Shown here: positions 6,078-12,740 of the stretch, in pieces | Layout: each line of letters begins with the position of its first letter | Position numbering within the stretch: the stretch's first letter is position 1 | NCBI GenBank assembly: GCA_937863625.1 | Contig: CALMGO010000695.1 | Location: forward strand, 1-12,740 | Length of the DNA stretch: 12,740 nt | Direction: 5' to 3' | Source of the DNA: an uncultured bacterium | GTDB lineage: Bacteria > Planctomycetota > DG-23 > SLPQ01 | Position numbers and translations under genes: made by a program | The notes under the pieces: model-generated | Database searches by the model: none | Seen by the model: the letters and a program-made list of their open reading frames with translations, nothing else | What the model was told of the DNA's origin: nothing

Positions 6078-7337
6078 ATGAACGCGCTTGAAAAGGCTGC
6101 TGTTCTATTGTGTTCATGTCTTTTTGCCGTGTTGCCCTTGCCGGGTGCGGCCTACGCCGTTGCTCTTGACGCTGTAGCACCCGGCGCGGCGACATCCGCG
6201 AGTCTTGCCGCCGAGCTCGGCTCCCCGGTCGAGGTCTCCGATAACACGTCCATCCCCGTCGAGCGGTTCGAGGCGCCTGCCGGCGGCGTGAGGAGTGTCA
6301 CTGCGTGGTTTGATGACGAGGGGACATTGAAGTACGCGCGCGTGACGCTCGTAAAGGAGTTCTCCCCTGAAACAGCCGCTATCCTCTTCGCGCCGAGCGG
6401 TGCGGTCCGGATGGAAGAGGGGAACGCCTTCAGCGGAGCTGAGGACGGCCGAACGGAGCACTATGACGGTGACGGCGTTCATTTCCACGTGATGAATTCC
6501 ACGGTCGCTGAGATCTGGCGGACGCTTCCTGGCGCCGACGTGGCGGGAATCCGAATCGACCTCGACGGAAACGCGAAACTGTACACGCTCGTTGCAGTCC
6601 AGGCGACCGCGCCTGACCCTGAAACGGTTCTGCAGGCTGACAGCGCAATTACACAGCAGAAGGGTGAGTCCGGCGTAGTTGCCGAGCCGCCGGCGCAGCG
6701 CGGCGCTGCCGCTGCGAATGCTCCGGCCTGGCTCGGGGTCGATATCCGTGCACTCACGGATGACGAGGCAAAAGCACTTGAAATCGCAAACGGCGTATAT
6801 GTCGTGCGTGTCGCACCCGGCAGCCCGGCGGGAAAGTCCGGCATACTCGCGGGTGACGTCATCATCGCGGTTGACAAGACGCCGGCGGCCTCGCCGGAGG
6901 CGCTTTCAGCTCTCGTCTCGGCGCATAAGTCGGGGGACTTTGTGACGGTTCATTTCGTTCGCGCGGGAGGGGCGCTCCGAGCAACCGTCAAACTGGCCGC
7001 AAGGACTCCAGCGCCCGGGGTGCCCTCATCCGGCCCCGCCGCCCCCGGCGGCCTCGGGTTTCTCATCCAGCCGGTTACGGAGGAAATCGCGAAGGCAAAC
7101 GGTCTAAGCGACACCTGTGGAGCGCTTGTCTCGCAGGTGATCAAGAACAGCCCGGCCGAAAAGGCGGGCATCACGGCAGGCGACATCATCATATCATTTG
7201 ACGGACAAAAGGTACTCCGCATCGAACACCTCCGACAAATCCTCTCCGCTACGGCGCCGGGCACTTCCGTTAAGATTGAAATCATACGCGACGGCCAGGT
7301 ACGCGTTGTCGATGCCGTCGTCGGCGAACTGAAATAG
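6078..7337 (+). CDS. Secreted tandem-PDZ-domain protein without a protease domain
   Basis: The ATG at 6078 is preceded by GGGGAG (6065-6070). A GTG at 6051 is in frame but lacks a ribosome site and would spoil the signal peptide. The 419-residue product begins with a signal peptide (MNALEKAAVLL, hydrophobic core, AAYA near residues 24-27). A roughly 170-residue domain of mixed strands that I do not recognise follows (SVTAWFDDEGTLKYARV region). Two PDZ domains complete it, at about 215-308 (opening PAWLGVDI, with GDVIIAVDKTP) and 324-419 (opening GLGFLIQPV, with GDIIISFDG). They are joined by a Pro/Ala-rich linker. PDZ domains bind C-terminal tails or exposed strands and usually accompany HtrA or CtpA proteases. 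No His-Asp-Ser triad or S41 domain is visible, so a scaffold or adaptor role in the periplasm is more likely. It leads the envelope-protein group that continues to 11634. Confidence 0.85.
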   Translation: MNALEKAAVLLCSCLFAVLPLPGAAYAVALDAVAPGAATSASLAAELGSPVEVSDNTSIPVERFEAPAGGVRSVTAWFDDEGTLKYARVTLVKEFSPETAAILFAPSGAVRMEEGNAFSGAEDGRTEHYDGDGVHFHVMNSTVAEIWRTLPGADVAGIRIDLDGNAKLYTLVAVQATAPDPETVLQADSAITQQKGESGVVAEPPAQRGAAAANAPAWLGVDIRALTDDEAKALEIANGVYVVRVAPGSPAGKSGILAGDVIIAVDKTPAASPEALSALVSAHKSGDFVTVHFVRAGGALRATVKLAARTPAPGVPSSGPAAPGGLGFLIQPVTEEIAKANGLSDTCGALVSQVIKNSPAEKAGITAGDIIISFDGQKVLRIEHLRQILSATAPGTSVKIEIIRDGQVRVVDAVVGELK

Positions 7338-7338
7338 A

Positions 7339-7371
7339 CCATGCGCAGCGCGGGAGGAGCGATGTGCATGG
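7339..7371 (+). other. Strong hairpin with a ribosome-site-like loop in the gap before the large secreted gene
   Basis: CCATGCGCA (7339-7347) pairs with TGTGCATGG (7363-7371): nine pairs, one of them a G-U wobble. The 15-nt loop contains GGGAGGAG. It begins one base after the PDZ gene stop. No T-run follows, so it is unlikely to be a simple intrinsic terminator. It could stabilise the upstream mRNA or regulate the next gene. Confidence 0.45.
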
Positions 7372-7412
7372 TGGACTGCAGACTTCTGGGAAACGCCGGA
7401 GGAGAGATATGA
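7362..7412 (+). CDS. Possible 16-codon leader peptide overlapping the start of the large secreted gene
   Basis: ATG at 7362 opens a reading frame encoding MCMVDCRLLGNAGGEI that ends with TGA at 7410-7412. That stop overlaps the ATG (7409-7411) of the next gene in the coupling arrangement ATGA. GGAGG (7353-7357) lies 4 nt upstream of the ATG, inside the loop of the 7339-7371 hairpin. It may be a leader for translational coupling, or simply chance in a short gap. The peptide has two Cys and no run of one amino acid, so classic attenuation is not indicated. Confidence 0.25.
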   Translation: MCMVDCRLLGNAGGEI

Positions 7413-10400
7413 ACCGCACATCGTCCATGTGGGGGCGCGTTTCGGTGGTGGCCGCGGCGCTTACGGTCCTTCTGGCGGCACAGGCCTTTCTTTTCGCCGC
7501 CGATGAAGACTCGGCACTCATACAACTCGGCAAACCCGAGCGATTCACCGCAGAGGAGCAGCAGAAGCTCGATGATACCATCGACGCTCTCAAGGACGTG
7601 CAGGAGCGCCTGCTTACTCACGAACTCTCCGAGAAGCAGATACAGGTCATGTCCGAACAGGCGCAGCGATACGCCCTCGAAATAAACCTGCTTCAGAACA
7701 GGAAAACCGCGTGGAACGAATACCTCCTCGTCCATCCCGAGGGCCGCACTCCGGCCGACCCGGACTCCGCGATCGGGCCGCCGACTGCCTCGCGCAGCCC
7801 CTTTGACTACGCGGGATTTTTCAAACTGCTCAAGACTTTCTCCGAGAGCGAAGAGAAACTTGCAAAGAGCCAAAACACTCTTTCCCCCCAGGCCTGGGAA
7901 GGACTCGGGAAATCCCTCAGCACTTATGCCTCCGTTGCCTTCCAGCCGAGGGGCGACGCTGTCGCGCCATACGTTCTGCGCGCCGCCCTTCTGACCGGGG
8001 AGTGCTATCTCAACGCGTCGGTTTTGTATTTCAAGGGCAACAAGCGCGCCGAGCAGATGAAGGCCTACAAACAGGGCATTGCCTACCTCGAACGCGTCAT
8101 AAGAGTATCCTACATGGGCGACGAGGAGCAGTTGGGGACGCTGCCTTTGACACACGCAGACGCTCCCGACGGCACGTATTTCTGGGCGGGGTGCTGGAAG
8201 GGCAATATCGAAGAGCACAGCCAGGTCACATCCACCTATAAGGCGCGCAAGATGCTGGCGGATTTTTGCCCATGGGGTGTTCCGGCGTGGACGTTCCTCG
8301 ACGCAGCGGGGTTTGCGCAGCTTATCAACTTCAAGATACTTCACCCCTACGGTGATGATGAAGCCGACCGGCTCCAGGAAGCGTCGCTGCGGTCGAACAT
8401 ACCGGTACATATCAAGCGCGACACGGAGAAATTCGTCGCGGGGGACTTCGACTGGTACGGGCAGAGGACTATCGTGCCGTGGGTGGCTCCGCCGCGGGCC
8501 ACATATTCGGTGTGGTTCATGTCGCCGCGGGTATTTGACATGTCGCCTGCAGAGAGGCTCGCATGGGGGCTGAGGTTTTTCAAACTGGTCAATTCGGGGG
8601 CTATGGACCTTCTGGTGGATGAGACGATAAACTTCTGTCTCAAGCACGTAGAACTGCAACTCGGCAGTGAGAGTTATGTGTACGGCGCGAGCGGCATGGC
8701 GGTCGACGCGAACAACATGGGGTTTGATTCGGATTTTCTCATAGACGGCAAGCCGTTCAACCAGTTCAAACTGTACAAAGAAGTGTTGATGAAGGTGATA
8801 AGCGGGCTTGAGAAGAAGGAGATGGAGCTTCTTTTCGATACGCTCGACCCGAAGGAACCCGCGCTGCTCGACTTTTCCGGCAGACCTTCGTCATATGACG
8901 ACAGCAGGGTGCCTCCCGTCATCATCCGCGCCGATGCTATGGCCTTTGAGAAACTCCCCGACTGCCGTTACCCGCGTTCATGGCACATGGTGCGTTACTA
9001 CCAATTTGACCCTCGCGGCCCGACCGGCGTGGACAACTACGATCTTTTCAAGAGAGACATCGGAACCGTCCCTTCGACAGGCAACTACCTTGCCGGGGAT
9101 CTTGTCGCGAATGTGAAGACGTGGCCGTTGATGCGCTGGCAGCCGAAGCCATGGGGCTACCGGATTTACATATCCGACTTTTCGCCCAATGGGCAGGTAA
9201 TCTGCGTGAAGTTCAGCAATGAGACGCTGGAGAACTGGAAAGAGCGTCTGCCGAAGGAGGAGACGGTTTTCGCGGTGCTCGAAGACCCCAACGGAAACAT
9301 AATAACGATGACGGAAGTGACAGGCACACAAGTCCGCGTGCACCTCAGGAACGGGCGCATTCATCTCAAGGATCAGCCCGCGGGCATCGCCAACCCGAGC
9401 GGTCCCACGTGCATGCTGATGGACATGTTCAAGCGCTACAGCCTTCGCATCACGTCCGGCGAAAAGACGGCGGACGGATGGCGAGTGTCCTCATCGAGTG
9501 CCGACTTTTTCAGCGCCAACGCCGACTTTGCCGGGCGGCCGGGAAAGGCATTTGCAGGCAGGATTTCCAGCCCGATGCGCGGGTGGATACAGTTGGACTA
9601 CGACGTGGACGCTCCGATTGACATCGATCCCAAGCCGTCCATGGCGGATCCGTTCCCACCGATCCTGCGTGTTGACGGGGTTAAATTCTCCGGCGCGAAG
9701 GTTGAACAGGGGCCATACGACCAGAAGGAATTCACTCTTAACGCCTCAATCGCTCCCGCGCCCGGCGACATGATCACGCTGGCAATCAAGGTCAACGGCC
9801 GCGTCTATTACCTGTACGACAAAACGGGACGGATAGCCGCCGGCGCGCTTTTCTACGGAAAGATTCCACTTGAGAGGGGCGAGAACAAATTCGAGCTTGT
9901 GTCGAGCGTGCCGAATACCCGCTTTGCGTTCACGACTCAGCGCAAGGAGCCCCAGGCACTGTACGACCCCGCCAAGGAGGAAGAGACGATAATCGGCCTC
10001 TGGAAGGAAATGGAAGAGTTTCGTAAGCAAGACAAACCCTACGGCTACTACACGTGCCTTCGCTCAATGCTCTCCAACTACCACTTCGCGGCGAGGTCAG
10101 CATATGAGGCGGGCCAGTTCGCCCTCGCCAAGCAGTACCTTGACAAGTACTTCGCGCAATTCCCGCAACGAGCCGCGGTTGAAGCCACCGATTTCAACGA
10201 CCAGATGTCATCACTCGACGAAAGCCGCATGTTTGCCTGCGAGACAATGATGAAGGTGGCTTTTGCACAGGCTGACGCTGCGGCGCTTGCTACTGCGGGC
10301 ATGCAGTACTTCGCGGCCAACCGCAAGTACCAGGAGACAAATTACGCGCCGGTAACGACTTCGTACTTCAACTCGACGGCCGACAAGATAGGCGTCTTTG

Positions 10401-10549
10401 TGAACCAGCTCATAATGTGCAAGGCCGACGCGGGGACCATAAAGAAAGCGATTTCGTTATATGGCGAATTTCGCCGCCTCGGCGGGCACCCTGTTGAGGC
10501 GCAATATGAATACATGCAGTTCGTATTTCCGGAAGGGGGTGCGAAATGA
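7409..10549 (+). CDS. Very large secreted protein of unknown function with Ig-like and helical-repeat C-terminus
   Basis: The ATG at 7409 follows GGAGGAG (7398-7404); an in-frame GTG at 7364 lies inside a hairpin and would add a basic stretch before the signal peptide. The 1046-residue product has a signal peptide (hydrophobic core VVAAALTVLLAAQAFLF, likely cleavage after FAA near residue 31). Charged helices that may form a coiled coil follow at about 45-105. A long globular region rich in Trp, Tyr and Pro spans about 130-740. An apparent beta-sandwich lies at about 750-845 (ILRVDGVKF, then VNGRVYYLYD, then LERGENKFELVSSVPNTRF). A helical, TPR-like segment (about 855-1046) includes FALAKQYLDKYFAQFP. 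I do not recognise the central region and see no obvious catalytic motif. The gene overlaps the following lipoprotein gene by 4 nt, which suggests the two products work together in the envelope. Confidence 0.85.
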   Translation: MNRTSSMWGRVSVVAAALTVLLAAQAFLFAADEDSALIQLGKPERFTAEEQQKLDDTIDALKDVQERLLTHELSEKQIQVMSEQAQRYALEINLLQNRKTAWNEYLLVHPEGRTPADPDSAIGPPTASRSPFDYAGFFKLLKTFSESEEKLAKSQNTLSPQAWEGLGKSLSTYASVAFQPRGDAVAPYVLRAALLTGECYLNASVLYFKGNKRAEQMKAYKQGIAYLERVIRVSYMGDEEQLGTLPLTHADAPDGTYFWAGCWKGNIEEHSQVTSTYKARKMLADFCPWGVPAWTFLDAAGFAQLINFKILHPYGDDEADRLQEASLRSNIPVHIKRDTEKFVAGDFDWYGQRTIVPWVAPPRATYSVWFMSPRVFDMSPAERLAWGLRFFKLVNSGAMDLLVDETINFCLKHVELQLGSESYVYGASGMAVDANNMGFDSDFLIDGKPFNQFKLYKEVLMKVISGLEKKEMELLFDTLDPKEPALLDFSGRPSSYDDSRVPPVIIRADAMAFEKLPDCRYPRSWHMVRYYQFDPRGPTGVDNYDLFKRDIGTVPSTGNYLAGDLVANVKTWPLMRWQPKPWGYRIYISDFSPNGQVICVKFSNETLENWKERLPKEETVFAVLEDPNGNIITMTEVTGTQVRVHLRNGRIHLKDQPAGIANPSGPTCMLMDMFKRYSLRITSGEKTADGWRVSSSSADFFSANADFAGRPGKAFAGRISSPMRGWIQLDYDVDAPIDIDPKPSMADPFPPILRVDGVKFSGAKVEQGPYDQKEFTLNASIAPAPGDMITLAIKVNGRVYYLYDKTGRIAAGALFYGKIPLERGENKFELVSSVPNTRFAFTTQRKEPQALYDPAKEEETIIGLWKEMEEFRKQDKPYGYYTCLRSMLSNYHFAARSAYEAGQFALAKQYLDKYFAQFPQRAAVEATDFNDQMSSLDESRMFACETMMKVAFAQADAAALATAGMQYFAANRKYQETNYAPVTTSYFNSTADKIGVFVNQLIMCKADAGTIKKAISLYGEFRRLGGHPVEAQYEYMQFVFPEGGAK

Positions 10550-11634
10550 CAACATCGCGCATAGGATTCGCCTTGCTGGCGGCCACCTGCCTGACTGCCT
10601 GTACTGCCGCGGCATTTGGCTCCGAGGGCGCAGCGAACACAAAGTTGACCGTTAACGCGCCCGAGAACGGCAACAACGAAGGGGGCGCGGTGGCGGCGTT
10701 TGCCGCGAAGCTTGAAAACGCGCCTGCCGAGCGGATCTTCGTGCGCATTGAACTGGCGGGCATTACCCACCACGTAATCATCGACCCGGAAGATCCGTGG
10801 ACCGGCAACCCGCAGACGATATTCGTATCCGACAGGTGGCTGCTCGCGCCCAAAGGGCCTAACGAGATGAAAGTTGACCTCATAGACATGCGCGAGAGGG
10901 TTTTCTACACTACGAGCGTTCCTGTCACAATCAAGCCCCCTGAATTTGAGCGGTTTGAGATGATTCGCGACAATGCGCTCAACAAGTTAACCGGCGCCGC
11001 GTCTCTCATACACTCGAACTGGCGGGACTTTACGTCAGCCATGCACGAAGCCAAAGCCGGGCTCCGCGAGGTCTCCGATGACGACCTGCGCTTCAAGGAG
11101 TCCTACTATCTCAGTTACGTCAATCACGACCTGATGCAGCGCACGAGCGCTTACGTTGACATGGCGGAGGTGCACGAAGAGCAGTTTGAACCGGGGGACG
11201 CACTGGCGTGTCTGCGATTCGCGGAGGAAATTTTCGAAAAGGAGAAGGAGAAGAAGACCAGTACGCCGCACTATAAGGATTTTCCCATTACCCAGAGTCC
11301 CGTAGGGCCCTCATGGGCGCCTTCACATTTTGAAGGGTATGCGGTTTTCTATGCGCGACGCGGCGCCCTCTCAAACGCCGTGAGCTGGCTTGAAAAAGAG
11401 GCAGACTGGTACATTGAGCAGTCCAAACTCCCCCACATAAGGGCCGAGGAGAAAGACGGCATTCTTAAGAACGCCGCCGAGTCATACCGCAAGATAGCCC
11501 ATCTGCACGTCATCCTCAACAAAGACGTCGAAGGCTATGACCGCTACATAAAGAAATTTCGCGACACGCTGCCTGAGTCCTGCCTGCGCAGGAACTACAC
11601 CACCTTCGGCCCTGTGCAGGGGCTCTACCGCTGA
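10546..11634 (+). CDS. Predicted lipoprotein with N-terminal beta domain and helical C-terminus, function unknown
   Basis: The start overlaps the previous stop (ATGA at 10546-10549) and is preceded by GAAGGGGG. The 362-residue product has a short signal sequence ending in lipobox L16-T17-A18-C19, so C19 would be lipid-modified and the protein membrane-anchored. An alternative is ordinary cleavage after the Ala-rich AAAFG. Residues 30-130 look beta-rich (RIFVRIELAG, HVIIDPEDPW, NEMKVDLIDMRERVFYTT). Residues 135-350 look helical and TPR-like (DALACLRFAEEIFEKEKEK, then ALSNAVSWLEKEADWYIEQ). This beta-then-helix layout parallels the C-terminal third of the upstream 1046-residue protein, though the sequences align only loosely by eye. 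The family is not recognised. Coupled translation suggests a 1:1 partnership with the large secreted protein. Confidence 0.85.
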   Translation: MTTSRIGFALLAATCLTACTAAAFGSEGAANTKLTVNAPENGNNEGGAVAAFAAKLENAPAERIFVRIELAGITHHVIIDPEDPWTGNPQTIFVSDRWLLAPKGPNEMKVDLIDMRERVFYTTSVPVTIKPPEFERFEMIRDNALNKLTGAASLIHSNWRDFTSAMHEAKAGLREVSDDDLRFKESYYLSYVNHDLMQRTSAYVDMAEVHEEQFEPGDALACLRFAEEIFEKEKEKKTSTPHYKDFPITQSPVGPSWAPSHFEGYAVFYARRGALSNAVSWLEKEADWYIEQSKLPHIRAEEKDGILKNAAESYRKIAHLHVILNKDVEGYDRYIKKFRDTLPESCLRRNYTTFGPVQGLYR

Positions 11635-11981
11635 GCGACCTTCACTGCGGCCTTTGCGCTGGAAATTTCCTATCCGCCGGGAGGCTGCAGACTTAAGTCG
11701 GCCTGTGGTCTCCTTGCGTGTGCCTCCCTTTGTCGGACAGACACGTCCAAACCCCTTGACATATAGTCTATTATGTACTTAGCAGGAGGGGGACAGGCGT
11801 CTGACAGCGGGCGGTTTATGCCGCCATTGAGAGCAGTTGGAGGCGCTTGTCCAATGGTTGAGCGTGACACGAATCACCGCAGTTGCGGCATCACTCATAT
11901 GCGAAGCGGCATCCCGATGGTGCACCTGATTGCAGACACTCCCGCTTGCGTCGCGGTTGCCTTGTGCGCGAGGCGCCGGCA
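11635..11981 (+). other. Gene-poor interval with several palindromes
   Basis: About 350 bases hold no convincing gene. In order they contain GGAAATTTCC (11661-11670, perfect palindrome), GACTTAAGTC (11690-11699, perfect palindrome, flanked by AGGC/GCCT), GGAC-N6-GTCC (11735-11748), an AT-rich dyad at 11759-11776, and a hairpin GGCGG-TTTATG-CCGCC near 11810-11826. TTGGA/TCCAA near 11838-11855 forms another short stem. No T-run terminator follows the lipoprotein gene. The bases before 11777 look regulatory; those from 11777 to 11981 could be a long leader or decayed DNA. Confidence 0.5.
11756..11776 (+). promoter_or_regulatory. AT-rich dyad overlapping a consensus -35 hexamer, putative promoter or operator
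   Basis: TTGACA (11756-11761) matches the -35 consensus exactly. It overlaps a near-perfect inverted repeat, ACATATAG (11759-11766) against CTATTATGT (11768-11776), with one extra base in the right arm. TATAGT (11762-11767) is a 5/6 -10-like match and TATTAT lies at 11769-11774. No good -10 lies 16-18 nt after TTGACA, so whether the TTGACA acts as a -35 is unclear. The low-GC island in GC-rich DNA argues for a protein-binding or promoter site. Confidence 0.4.
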
Positions 11982-12380
11982 TTGACTCTGAGGACAAAGA
12001 CCACGGTTATGATCGCGGCGACGCTCGCGCTTCTTCTTTCAGCACTCTTTGTCGTCTCCGACCGTGCAGTCCTTGCGCGCATCAAGACGCTCGAACGGAA
12101 CGACTGTGCCCAGAACGTCGAGCGCGCTCCGCAGGCCGTCAATTCCACGCCTTCTCAGATAAGCGCAACGGCCGGCAACCCGGTAAAGAACACTCCGAAA
12201 AAGAATACACCTAAACCGCTCCAACAGCGCACACGCCTGCGGAACGGATGGTCGCGCTTCTCAGGCATTTTCGCCTCCGCGGGTCTCGCGACACGCAACG
12301 TTCCTTCAGAACGGCGGGTGAAGCACGCTGAAAACCTCACAAGAGAGAGGAGAATACATGTGCAGCCGGTTGCCAAATAA
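11982..12380 (+). pseudogene. Truncated CHASE4-like sensor N-terminus, probable remnant or small membrane protein
   Basis: A TTG start at 11982, with GAGG (11970-11973) at 8 nt, gives 132 residues beginning MTLRTKTTVMIAATLALLLS. Residues 1-65 (LRTKTT, one membrane span at about 9-25, then LERNDCAQNVERA, AVNST and SQISATAG) closely recall the start of CHASE4 extracellular sensor domains. Full-length members continue with a DWAxWDDTY motif and then HAMP, kinase, GGDEF or similar domains. Here the resemblance stops at residue 65-66. A Lys/Pro/Thr-rich tail (KNTPKKNTPK) and a basic tail follow, and the other two frames do not restore the family sequence. Two Pro residues (P50, P57) sit where the family usually has hydrophobic residues. 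The ORF overlaps the next gene start by 23 nt. Truncation by deletion or recombination is likely; a genuine small membrane protein is the alternative. Confidence 0.45.
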
Positions 12381-12740
12381 GCATGAAGAGCGATTGGGGA
12401 CGGGCCGTGGAAGTCTTTGGCGGAATGCCGGCACTATCGTGCCGATGCTGATAGTCGTCGTGTGCTGTGTCTGCGCCTTTGGCCAGGACGCTCCGTGTCC
12501 TCCGGAGTCACAGGAAGGCGTGGTCAGCGCGCAGGCAGGGAATGCGGGAGGTCCGTTTGAAGCCTGGAAGGCCTTCAAGAAGTCCCTTGAAGAAAGCACG
12601 GGCACGAGCATAAACATGTGTGTGCTGGGTTCGGGCCAGGCCATCATCAGCGGTCCGGGAGAAGGCAACGGACGGGGCGTGTTCTGGTGGAAGTTGGACG
12701 TCGTCCAGCAATTGTGGCCGGGCGCGCGGTTGATCAGCGA
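12358..12740 (+). CDS. Partial secreted protein, possibly a beta-barrel (OprB-like) porin; runs off the window
   Basis: The ATG at 12358 follows AGAGGAG (12346-12352) at 5 nt, and the frame stays open for 127 codons to the window end. The N-terminus is unusually long and basic before a hydrophobic core at about 27-42 (IVPMLIVVVCCVCAFG), with a likely cleavage after AFG or near QDA. The mature part has a FEAWKAFKKSLEESTG helix, then GSGQAIISGPGEGNGRGVFWW and LDVVQQLWPGARLIS. The pattern of a short helix, glycine-rich strand and LxxxLWPGxRL strand recalls the beginning of carbohydrate-selective porins in the outer membrane. That assignment is by eye and tentative. No stop was seen. The start lies within the last 23 nt of the CHASE4-like remnant. 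Confidence 0.65.
   Translation, partial: MCSRLPNKHEERLGTGRGSLWRNAGTIVPMLIVVVCCVCAFGQDAPCPPESQEGVVSAQAGNAGGPFEAWKAFKKSLEESTGTSINMCVLGSGQAIISGPGEGNGRGVFWWKLDVVQQLWPGARLIS

Noticed and set aside
6950..8659. Long open frame of 569 codons on the minus strand
   Set aside because: It is antisense to the PDZ and large secreted genes, which have signal peptides, ribosome sites and family motifs; the minus-strand product has no coherent domain.
11773..11985. 70-codon frame starting inside the AT-rich dyad
   Set aside because: The start has no ribosome site and lies within the probable promoter; the product shows no recognisable pattern.
11635..12380. Insertion sequence or transposase remnant
   Set aside because: No transposase motif, terminal inverted repeats or target duplication were found around the palindromes.

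Overview
The window is GC-rich, gene-dense bacterial DNA from a diderm organism. A lipobox protein, several signal-peptide proteins and a probable outer-membrane porin start support this. Split, ferredoxin-type glutamate synthase genes next to an Hdr-like iron-sulfur protein suggest an anaerobe or facultative anaerobe. I cannot place the phylum: an uncultured lineage of the PVC/Planctomycetes-Lentisphaerae or deltaproteobacterial kind would fit, but this is inference.

Left part (1-4160, minus strand). A tight operon reads right to left from a near-consensus promoter (4129-4156). It encodes an HdrB-HdrC-type CCG/iron-sulfur fusion (2756-4090), a stand-alone class II glutamine amidotransferase of the GOGAT domain-1 type (1650-2759), and the FMN/iron-sulfur glutamate synthase core (133-1653). 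Each junction is a 4-base ATGA stop/start overlap. A clean Shine-Dalgarno sequence at 7-13 implies a further operon gene just outside the window. The natural candidate is the missing GXGXG domain or a flavin reductase subunit. Together these would make glutamate from glutamine and 2-oxoglutarate, with the Hdr-like protein a plausible electron-transfer partner.

Middle part (4160-5970, plus strand). A 77-residue, Cys-containing small exported or membrane peptide (4308-4541) is followed by a strong intrinsic terminator. Next comes a 396-residue PP-loop/QueC-like enzyme of unknown reaction (4721-5911), which ends at a second hairpin.

Right part (5990-11634, plus strand). This looks like a cell-envelope locus. 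A promoter is followed by a secreted tandem-PDZ protein (6078-7337), then a very large secreted protein of unknown function (7409-10549), which overlaps by ATGA a predicted lipoprotein (10546-11634). The 71-nt gap before the large gene holds a strong hairpin and a possible 16-codon leader peptide whose stop overlaps the large gene's start. The large protein and the lipoprotein both appear to have a beta-sandwich followed by an all-helical segment, so they may be partners.

Far right (11635-12740). A roughly 350-base gene-poor stretch has several palindromes, including an AT-rich dyad that overlaps a perfect TTGACA. It precedes a short ORF resembling only the N-terminus of a CHASE4 sensor, cut off before the hallmark WDDTY region. 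That ORF overlaps the start of a secreted, probably beta-barrel porin that runs off the window. I saw no tRNA, rRNA, CRISPR array, transposase or IS ends.
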